Below are positions 1-6,779 of a stretch of 64,000 nt of DNA, one piece after another. The notes below the pieces were generated by a model. It was not told where the DNA came from and did not search any database. It saw nothing but the letters and a program-made list of their open reading frames with translations. The stretch's first letter is position 1, and every line of letters begins with the position of its first letter. The stretch comes from Pyrinomonadaceae bacterium (GTDB taxonomy: Bacteria > Acidobacteriota > Blastocatellia > Pyrinomonadales > Pyrinomonadaceae). The stretch spans positions 111,010 through 175,009 of the forward strand of contig JAJQRF010000010.1 of the NCBI GenBank assembly GCA_021228405.1, in the 5' to 3' direction. The position numbers and the translations under genes are program-made.

Positions 1-385
1 TTTGCGTCACATTTTACAAGTCGAATTTAAAGTCTCCCAACTTGCCTGTAAATTCTACGAATCAGCTTGTTTTCGGGAACTTTTATTAATTAAAAATTCA
101 GCTTGACTGTTTGTTTTCTGTGTTTTAAGTGCAGAAAAAAACAGCTTCGTTCATTTTGGTTGAAATTTAACCTTTGACCGGAAAAATTCGCTTTTCCGGT
201 TTAACTACCCTTTTTTCGGCTTTTACCGTGTGGACATTTTTCGCCCGATTTCCAAATGTGCAGACGGTTTAAGGCTCGAAAAAGTTAAAGCAAATCAACC
301 ACCTGAGAAACAGAAGACCAGGGAATTCTTCCAACTAATCTTCCAAAATCTTTGGTGTCAACAAAAAACTTAGGAGCTTATAAAA
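1..385. other. AT-rich intergenic region with one stem-loop
   Basis: No gene is recognisable in this stretch. It is AT-rich and contains a short hairpin at about 177-200 (arms ACCGGAAAA and TTTTCCGGT) with a T-rich tract a little further on, which could terminate a gene left of the window. The last part is presumably the leader of the small secreted protein that starts at 386. Confidence 0.4.
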
Positions 386-892
386 ATGAAAAAACAAACG
401 ATTATAATTACTTTGGTTTTGATGATGCTCGGCGCATTTTCAATTTCGGCAACGGCACAGGCAACGCACAGCGTTTGGACGAACGACAACGGATTGGTGA
501 TTCGTGACGCGCAAACGGGTTGTTCGTATCAATCGTTACGAGCTTTCGATATGGCGACTTCGTGGACGGAACCCGCGCCCCCGACTTACCCCGCAGTGGC
601 GCATTTTCGCGGAGTTTCAAAGGCTTACGCTTATTCTTCGGCTTGCAACACGGATCATTTTTACGAATTTCGCTTAGTCCGCGCTTCGTCAACAACGGTC
701 GATGATATTGTCGGACGCTGGAATGTCTATCGTGACAATGTTCTGGTCTGCAACGGATGCGCCGGAACCGCTTACGGTTTGAGCCAAGCGGCAGGTGTCG
801 GAAATTATTACAAGGTTTACATTGACGATCCCGTTTTCGGTCCGCAAACGTGGCTCTATTCGGGCTATATCGATCAGCGTAAGGACTTCTAA
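386..892 (+). CDS. small secreted protein of unknown function
   Basis: A 168-residue protein with a clear Sec signal peptide (KK, then a hydrophobic stretch, then a cut near TAQA around residue 25). The mature part has four cysteines (NTGCS, SSACN, VCNGC), enough for two disulfides, and is rich in aromatic residues and short polar turns, which suggests a small beta-rich extracellular domain. I recognise no family. The start is supported by TAGGAG upstream of the ATG. A strong terminator follows at 931-992, so it is probably transcribed alone. Confidence 0.75.
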   Translation: MKKQTIIITLVLMMLGAFSISATAQATHSVWTNDNGLVIRDAQTGCSYQSLRAFDMATSWTEPAPPTYPAVAHFRGVSKAYAYSSACNTDHFYEFRLVRASSTTVDDIVGRWNVYRDNVLVCNGCAGTAYGLSQAAGVGNYYKVYIDDPVFGPQTWLYSGYIDQRKDF

Positions 893-930
893 ACTTAAAG
901 TTTATCCGTTGCTTTCGAGGAACGGTAAAT

Positions 931-992
931 AAAAAACGCGGCGTGTGAAGATATATAAAAATATCGGCAAATCTTCACACACCGCGTTTTTG
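931..992 (+). terminator. rho-independent terminator after the small secreted protein
   Basis: Near-perfect inverted repeat: AAAACGCGGCGTGTGAAGAT pairs with ATCTTCACACACCGCGTTTT across a short AT-rich loop, and is followed by a T-rich tract. The A-run on the other side means it could also work in reverse. Confidence 0.85.
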
Positions 993-1004
993 TTTTGTTT
1001 CGGA

Positions 1005-1065
1005 GTCCGACAAACTTCAGTTTGTCGTTTGCTTCAGCAAAGCAACAAACTGTAGTTTGTTGGAC
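1005..1065. repeat. imperfect palindromic REP-like element
   Basis: The two halves pair as an imperfect inverted repeat: GTCCGACAAACTTCAGTTTG and, on the other side, AAACTGTAGTTTGTTGGAC, with TTTGCT/AGCAAA near the tip. It lies between a terminator and the 3' end of the amidohydrolase operon. It looks like a dispersed intergenic palindrome rather than a terminator, because no T-run follows the second arm. Confidence 0.6.
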
Positions 1066-1086
1066 AGTTTTATATTGAAAAACCTA

Positions 1087-2454
1087 TTATTTTCTGTCTT
1101 TAAATGCGTCGTATAATTCCGTGTGACGACTGGTTAAAGGTAAAAGACGACCGTTGATAAATAAATATCTGACGTTCGTGCGCGGGTCTAACAAATCTCC
1201 GTCCGTGACCACGATATTTGCGATTTTTCCCTGCTCGATCGAACCGACTTTATCGGAAATTCCAAGAATTTGCGCGGGATAAAGCGTGACGGATTTGAGT
1301 GCGTCTTCCTTCGACAAACCGTAACCGCCCGCAACGCCCGCCTGATACGGAAGATCGCGGACATTTGCGCCGTCGTCGCCGGTCGAAATCGCAAATTGGA
1401 CACCTGCCTTCTGCATTTTCGACGGTGCTTCAAATAAATAATCGTAAGCATCGTCGTCGCGCACGGGCAAGCTGAACATATTCGTGTAAACAACCGCGAT
1501 ATTGTTCTTTTTCAAACCGTCCGCCGCTTTCCAGGCTTCCTGTCCGCCGACGATGATTCCTTTGACCTTCATTTCTTCGACAAATTTGATGACTCCGCGA
1601 ATATCTCTTTCGCGTTCAGCCGTAAAAATGATCGGTTTTTCGCCGCGAATATACGGAATCATCGCTTCGAGATTGAGATTGACTTTCGGAAACGGCAAAG
1701 TTTTATCCTTTGCGTAGGCTTCTTTCGCCAAATTATAAGTTTCGGCTTCTTTGATCGCTTTTTTAATGTCCTCGAGTTGAGTATCGCGGCGTTTTACCGC
1801 TTCGTTAAAATCGACGATTTGCGGTCCCGTGATCGGATTGAATCCGCCGAAAGTCGAGATGCGCGGAAAATTCATCACGAGCCCGAATTCGGGAACGAAA
1901 GACATTTCGGATTGCGTTGCACCGTTCAAATTAATGATCGCGGCTTGTCCTGCAACGATTCCGCCCGTCGGCATCGAAAGCACGGTCGTTATGCCATTAA
2001 CGCGGGTCACGTTGATATGCGCCGAATGCGGGTTGATTCCCTTGATGGCTTTGGCATTGGCGTTGATATTTCCCGTTTCCGCCACGTCAACCGACGCATT
2101 CAAACCGCCCGAGATTTCGACGAGTCCCATATTCGTCGCCGCGTCGATCATTCCCGGGTAAACGCTCAAACCTTTTCCGTCGATTCGTTCCGCGCCCGAA
2201 GGAATCGAAACATTTGCACCGACGGCGGCGATTTTTCCGTTTTGAATCACGACCGTTCCGTTCTCGATCACCGCGCCCGAAACAGTCACGACTCTTGCGC
2301 CGATGATCGCAAAAGTTCCCGCCTTACCCGTTAAATTTTGCTGTGTCCCGCCGCTTTGCGCGTTGACGGTAAACATTGAACAGTAAGCGGTAAGCAGAAG
2401 AAAAGCGAAAGTTTTGAATAATTTTGAATTTTGAATTTTGAATTTTGAATTCAT
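1087..2454 (-). CDS. exported amidohydrolase-like protein lacking metal ligands
   Basis: 455 residues with a signal peptide (cut near VNAQ) and an amidohydrolase/imidazolonepropionase-type fold: a beta-sandwich start (FAIIGARVVTVSG, IQNGKIAAVG) and an end typical of the family (LGISDKVGSIEQGKIANIVV). The usual PGxxDxHxH metal site reads YPGMIDAATNMG, and the later histidines seen in the neighbouring paralogue (VHAHG, LQHGLEAYK) are replaced by IFTAE and VGGQEAWK. It is therefore probably not a metal-dependent hydrolase. It is the last gene of a three-gene operon, with a TAATG overlap with the gene before. The first residues (NSKFKIQNSK) come from a heptamer repeat, so the exact start is uncertain. 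Confidence 0.85.
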   Translation of the reverse strand: MNSKFKIQNSKLFKTFAFLLLTAYCSMFTVNAQSGGTQQNLTGKAGTFAIIGARVVTVSGAVIENGTVVIQNGKIAAVGANVSIPSGAERIDGKGLSVYPGMIDAATNMGLVEISGGLNASVDVAETGNINANAKAIKGINPHSAHINVTRVNGITTVLSMPTGGIVAGQAAIINLNGATQSEMSFVPEFGLVMNFPRISTFGGFNPITGPQIVDFNEAVKRRDTQLEDIKKAIKEAETYNLAKEAYAKDKTLPFPKVNLNLEAMIPYIRGEKPIIFTAERERDIRGVIKFVEEMKVKGIIVGGQEAWKAADGLKKNNIAVVYTNMFSLPVRDDDAYDYLFEAPSKMQKAGVQFAISTGDDGANVRDLPYQAGVAGGYGLSKEDALKSVTLYPAQILGISDKVGSIEQGKIANIVVTDGDLLDPRTNVRYLFINGRLLPLTSRHTELYDAFKDRK

Positions 2455-3851
2455 TACCGGTTTCCTCCGTCAGTTTGGTCTGCGTCGTCGCGGTCTGCGA
2501 TGCGTTTTTCGCCCGGAACTTTCGGCGGAGTTCCGCCGCTTCCGGGTGCTTTGTTGGCATCCAATTTTTCGAGTTCGGTTCTTTCCTTTTCGAGTTCGGC
2601 ACGTTTTGCAATATCTTTGTTGCGGTCGAAATAAACTTCGCCTTCGATCATCGTCGTTTCGACACGTGCATACGGGCTGAAAGGATGTTCGCTCCAGATG
2701 ACGAGATCGGCATCTTTTCCGACTTCGATTGAACCCGTTCTTTTATCGATCCCGAGTTGTTTGGCAGGATTGAAGGTAATCATTTTCAAAGCTTCTTCTT
2801 CGGGAACGTTGCCGTATTTCATAACTTTGGCGGCATCGATGTTCAAGCGGCGCATCCGCTCGTCCGAATCGGAATTGATCGAAACCAACACACCGTTTTT
2901 CCAGAGAATCGCGGCGTTATACGGAATCGCGTCGTAAGCTTCGAGCTTGTAGCCCCAATAATCCGCAAAGATCGAAACGCCCGTTCCGCGTTTGGCGATT
3001 TCCGGCGCGATCTTGTAAGCTTCGAGTCCGTGTTGAAGCGTCGCGACTTTGAAACCGAATTCGTCCGCCAAAAGAAGCAGATTCAGATGTTCGTCCGAAC
3101 GGTAGCCGTGCGCGTGAACGAGCCGTTTGCCTTCGAGAATTTCAACCAGCGGTTCGAGTTCCAAATCTTTGCGCGGCGGAACTTTCGTTTTTTTCGCTTT
3201 GTAATCGTCCCAAGCCTGTTTGTAATCCTTTGCCCGCAAAAAAGCGTCGCGCATCGTTTCGACAACGCCCATTCGCGTGCGCGGATAGCGCGGAGTTTGT
3301 CCCTGAATCTGAAAATTCGAGCGTTTGACGTTTTCGCCCATTGCGAATTTGATTCCCGGCGGCGCGTCCGCGATCACGAAATCCTCGACGGGTTTTCCGT
3401 ATTTGAATTTGACGGTCGAATTTTGTCCGCCGATCGAATTTGCCGAGCCGTGCAAGAGATTTGCCGACGTTACGCCGCCCGCAAGTGCGCGGTAAATGGC
3501 AATATCGTGCGGATTTAGAACGTCGCGCACGTTCGTCATCGAAGTCACCGAAAACGAACCTTCATTGATCGCGTCGAGCATCGTGTGCGAGTGTGCATCG
3601 ACGATTCCGGGCGTGACAAATTTCCCGCTCGCATCGAAAATCTGTGCATTTGCCGCCGCTTTCAGATTCTTGCCGATTTTCGTTATCTTGCCGTTTTGAA
3701 TCAAAATGTCGGTGTTTTCCAGAGTGCCTTTCGCGGCGGTCATAACGGTCGCATTTTTTACCAAAACTTCGGTTTTCGATTGCGCGAAAACGATTGCCGG
3801 CGAAATCGAAACGATTGAAATCATTAACAGAAAGACGAATAATTTTCTCAT
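2454..3851 (-). CDS. exported metal-dependent amidohydrolase
   Basis: 465 residues with a signal peptide (cut near VFAQ). It carries the metal-binding motif PGIVDAHSH (His87 and His89), then VHAHGYRSDEH, LQHGLEAYK and an acidic NSDSDE segment, matching the ligand order of the amidohydrolase superfamily (imidazolonepropionase-like). It is therefore the only member of the three-gene operon expected to bind metal. The substrate cannot be read from the sequence; related exported enzymes are often annotated as dipeptidase- or imidazolonepropionase-like. The C-terminal tail is charged and Pro/Gly-rich. Its stop overlaps the start of the next gene (TAATG), which implies translational coupling. Confidence 0.88.
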   Translation of the reverse strand: MRKLFVFLLMISIVSISPAIVFAQSKTEVLVKNATVMTAAKGTLENTDILIQNGKITKIGKNLKAAANAQIFDASGKFVTPGIVDAHSHTMLDAINEGSFSVTSMTNVRDVLNPHDIAIYRALAGGVTSANLLHGSANSIGGQNSTVKFKYGKPVEDFVIADAPPGIKFAMGENVKRSNFQIQGQTPRYPRTRMGVVETMRDAFLRAKDYKQAWDDYKAKKTKVPPRKDLELEPLVEILEGKRLVHAHGYRSDEHLNLLLLADEFGFKVATLQHGLEAYKIAPEIAKRGTGVSIFADYWGYKLEAYDAIPYNAAILWKNGVLVSINSDSDERMRRLNIDAAKVMKYGNVPEEEALKMITFNPAKQLGIDKRTGSIEVGKDADLVIWSEHPFSPYARVETTMIEGEVYFDRNKDIAKRAELEKERTELEKLDANKAPGSGGTPPKVPGEKRIADRDDADQTDGGNR

Positions 3852-3912
3852 CTTTATATATCCTTGTTTTTTCCTAACTTTTAATTTTCAACTTTTACTT
3901 TATTAACTCAAA

Positions 3913-5550
3913 TTAAGGATTTTTCGTTCCCGAAAAAGGAATCGTGCCCTGCGGCGAATCGATCGTTCCGCTGATCTGGTTTCCCGTGACGGTTCCCTTC
4001 ACGAAAATATCGAACGTCGTTCCGCCGTATTCGACGGTCGAAGAATACGAAAATCCTTCCGCCGTAACTTTACCGTCCTTGATCGGCGAAGTTCCGAGTT
4101 GTGTTTGCAGGGTTCCTGTCAAAACCGCGCCTTGCTGTGTCAAAGCCATCGTTCCCGTCAAGCTTTGTCCCGGAATATCGATGGAAATCGTGTAATTTCC
4201 GCCGACATTGGCAACCGCAGGTTGTGCGGTCGGTGTTCCGCCCGACGGTGTCGCAGGTTTCTTCGGCGGTTCCTTCTGCTCGAAAAGTTTTCCGTCAACG
4301 AAAACGTGCGTGATCGTTTTCTCCTTGCCTAAGATGTCGCCGCGAACGACGGTCAAATTAGCGATCTTGCCCGTTTCGATCGTTCCCAAACGGTCGGAAA
4401 GTCCGAGAATCTGCGCGGCATTCAGCGTCATTGCCCGAATTGCCGCATCTTTCGCCAAACCGTTTTCGACCGACTTTGAAGCGTTCGCAAAGAAATCTGA
4501 AGTCGTTCCGCCGCCTGTTTGAAACGCGAAATTTACGCCTGCGTTTGCTAATTTTGCCGCTGTTTTCGGCGTTTCGGCGCGCAAACGCAGAGTTTCGAGC
4601 GATTCGGGATCGGCTTCGGGCGATGCGGAAGCGGTTCGTTTCGGGAAATTCAGCGAAAGCAGAACGGGAACATTTTGCGCTTTTAACCGGTCGGCGACCT
4701 TCCACGCTTCCTGCCCGCCCGCGATGATCGCTTTTAGTTTAAATTCCTTCGCCAAATCCAAAGCGCGAACGATCTCGTTTTCCGAATTCGCATTTAAAAC
4801 GACGGGCATCGAACCGTTCAGCACGGGAAACAACGCTTCCAAAGATTTATCGTCATCGGGTCGCTTCATTCCCTTCGGATTCGCGTCATACATTTTCTGC
4901 AAGTCCTGCAATCTCTGCGCGTCGAGCATCATCTGGCGCAAAGCCGAAAAGGTGCCGAGCAACGAGTTCGGATAACCGAATCCGCGCAGTGTTGTAAAAG
5001 TAATGTGCTGGGCAAAGGGCGATTTGACGACCATTGCCGAAACCGAATCGCCCGCGAGATTGATAACTGCCGATTGCCCGTTAAAGATGCCGTTTCTTCC
5101 GACGGTCAGAACGGTCGTAAAACCTGCGTTTCTGATCGCTTCAAACTGCGCTTCGCCCGCTTTCAGATCGTTGATCGTCATATCTTCGGGACGTAAACCC
5201 TCGGCATAATTTGAATTGGAAGTCGCGGCAGGCGGGGCTTGCGGTTGCGGTCCGCCGGCTTGCGAACGCGGCGCGGGCGCGGAAATGCCGACGCTCGTTA
5301 AAGAATCGATCAGCCCCGGATACACCGTCAGACCGCTGCCGTCAAAAATTCGCGCATCGGCGGGAACTTTTGCGTTTGCGCCGACCGCTTCGATCAATCC
5401 GTCACGAATTACGATTGATCCCTTTTCGATGTTTTCGCCCGAAACGGTCACGATGCGGGCGTTTGTCACCGCATAGCTTTGCGCAAAAGCCGAACCGACG
5501 AAAAGCGAACCTATCGCAACGAGGGCGAATAAAATAAACTTTGATTTCAT
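3913..5550 (-). CDS. exported amidohydrolase-like protein without metal site, with C-terminal beta domain
   Basis: 545 residues and first gene of the operon. A signal peptide (cut near AFAQ) is followed by an amidohydrolase-like fold (YAVTNARIVTVSG to LGLSDRLGTIETGKIANLTV). The metal motif is replaced by YPGLIDSLTSVG, and the histidine segments by VVLNANSEN and IAGGQEAWK, the same changes as in the third gene. After a Pro/Ala-rich linker near residue 430, a domain of about 95 residues (GGNYTISIDIPGQ to the end) looks like an all-beta module with repeated LTGTM/LTGTL/ISGTI strands. It may be a binding or structural partner of the active enzyme encoded next. Confidence 0.85.
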   Translation of the reverse strand: MKSKFILFALVAIGSLFVGSAFAQSYAVTNARIVTVSGENIEKGSIVIRDGLIEAVGANAKVPADARIFDGSGLTVYPGLIDSLTSVGISAPAPRSQAGGPQPQAPPAATSNSNYAEGLRPEDMTINDLKAGEAQFEAIRNAGFTTVLTVGRNGIFNGQSAVINLAGDSVSAMVVKSPFAQHITFTTLRGFGYPNSLLGTFSALRQMMLDAQRLQDLQKMYDANPKGMKRPDDDKSLEALFPVLNGSMPVVLNANSENEIVRALDLAKEFKLKAIIAGGQEAWKVADRLKAQNVPVLLSLNFPKRTASASPEADPESLETLRLRAETPKTAAKLANAGVNFAFQTGGGTTSDFFANASKSVENGLAKDAAIRAMTLNAAQILGLSDRLGTIETGKIANLTVVRGDILGKEKTITHVFVDGKLFEQKEPPKKPATPSGGTPTAQPAVANVGGNYTISIDIPGQSLTGTMALTQQGAVLTGTLQTQLGTSPIKDGKVTAEGFSYSSTVEYGGTTFDIFVKGTVTGNQISGTIDSPQGTIPFSGTKNP

Positions 5551-5740
5551 AAACTTTTTTCGCGGAAGTGGAAAAGACAGAATTACAGAATTATAGCTTT
5601 GAAACTATCGAAAAATGTCTTTTCAAATTGTAAATTGGTAATGCTTTGAACTGATGTTACGGATTTTAGCAAATTAAGTTTCAGTTTGAAAAGACAAATT
5701 TCTGTTTACCTTTCGGAAATTTACATTTACCATTAAAAAT

Positions 5741-6136
5741 ATGAGCGCGATAGTTTTGTTCGACGGGGTTTGTAATTTCTGCAACGGTTCGGTGAATTTT
5801 ATTATCGAACACGACAAGGCAGATTATTTCAGGTTTGCGCCTCTGCAATCGGAAATCGGGCAAAATCTTTTAGAGAAACACGGCATCGACAAATTTGAAA
5901 CGGATTCCGTGATCGTGATCGAGGACGAAAAGGCTTACACGCATTCGACGGCGGCGTTGAGAGTGGCGCGAAAACTTGACGGGATTTGGAGTTTCTTCTA
6001 TATTTTCCGTTTCGTTCCCGCGTTTATCAGGGATTTCGCCTACAAACTTTTTGCGAAATACCGTTACAAACTTTTCGGCAGACAAGATGCTTGTATGATG
6101 CCGACACCCGAAATTCGCGCCAGATTTTTAGGATAA
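5741..6136 (+). CDS. DCC-family thiol-disulfide oxidoreductase (DUF393)
   Basis: 131 residues beginning SAIVLFDGVCNFCNGSVNF, which contains the DxxCxxC signature that gives the DCC family its name. Known members are small thioredoxin-like proteins thought to act in thiol redox chemistry, and the family's length matches. The middle segment (FRFAPLQSEIG) is also typical. There is no signal peptide, so it is cytoplasmic. It is followed nine bases later by the DUF427 gene, probably as a two-gene operon. It is transcribed divergently from the amidohydrolase operon across about 190 bases that must hold both promoters. Confidence 0.88.
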   Translation: MSAIVLFDGVCNFCNGSVNFIIEHDKADYFRFAPLQSEIGQNLLEKHGIDKFETDSVIVIEDEKAYTHSTAALRVARKLDGIWSFFYIFRFVPAFIRDFAYKLFAKYRYKLFGRQDACMMPTPEIRARFLG

Positions 6137-6145
6137 GATAAGATT

Positions 6146-6427
6146 ATGAAAGCAATTTGGAACAATCAGATCATCGCCGAATCGGACGAAACCATCGTCG
6201 TCGAAGGCAATCATTATTTTCCGCACGATTCGATCAAGGCGGAATTTTTCGCACCGAGCCAGACGCACACGGTTTGCGGGTGGAAAGGCACGGCGAGTTA
6301 TTACGATGTCGTCGTCGATCAGCGAATCAACAACGACGCGGCGTGGTTTTATCCCGAAACGAAGGAAGAAGCGAAGAACATCGAAAATTACGTCGCTTTT
6401 TGGAAAGGCGTTGAAGTGGTCGAGTAA
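6146..6427 (+). CDS. DUF427 domain protein
   Basis: A 93-residue protein consisting of a single DUF427 domain (MKAIWNNQIIAESDET, then FFAPSQTHTVCGWKGTASYY and the ending PETKEEAKNIENYVAFW). The biochemical role of the family is not established. It lies directly downstream of the DCC-family gene with a nine-base gap, so the two are likely co-transcribed. A 21-bp repeat array begins 12 bases after its stop codon. Confidence 0.88.
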   Translation: MKAIWNNQIIAESDETIVVEGNHYFPHDSIKAEFFAPSQTHTVCGWKGTASYYDVVVDQRINNDAAWFYPETKEEAKNIENYVAFWKGVEVVE

Positions 6428-6439
6428 ACAAAAAGGGGG

Positions 6440-6754
6440 TTCGAGTTGCTTGCCAACCATTTCGAGTCGGCTTCCAACGCCTTCGAGTTAGCTTCCAACG
6501 GGTTCGAGTTAGCTTCCAACTACTTTGAGTTGCTTGCCAACCATTTCAAGTCAGCTTTCAACGCCTTCGAGTTGCGATTTAACCCGTTCGAGTGGGCTTT
6601 CAACGCCTTCGAGTTGCAATTTAACCCGTTTGAGTAGCGATTTAACCTGTTCGAGTTGGCTCTCAACCTGTTCGAGTTGAGATTTAACTATTTCGGGATG
6701 CGTGTCAACGGGTTCGGGAAACGTTTTCACCGTTTCGGGGGCAAAGATTCCCAC
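6440..6754. repeat. 21-bp tandem repeat array A (15 units)
   Basis: Fifteen consecutive 21-bp units in perfect register, each beginning TTCGAGT or a close variant (for example TTCGAGTTGCGATTTAACCCG). The last three units decay to TTCGGG. The common core is TTCGAGTTnGCnTTnAAC with a variable final triplet. Because 21 is three times seven, reading frames stay open on both strands and would encode heptads such as ASNGFEL or SQLEQVK, but no independent start signal was seen. It fills the gap between the DUF427 gene and mutS2 and stops 25 bases before the mutS2 start. Confidence 0.92.
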
Positions 6755-6779
6755 TTTTATTATTTTAGATTTAAGTTTT

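Noticed and set aside
6446..6754. Open frames on both strands of array A resembling a heptad coiled coil
   Set aside because: Both strands are open through the same units, codon use is not constrained, and there is no independent ribosome site.
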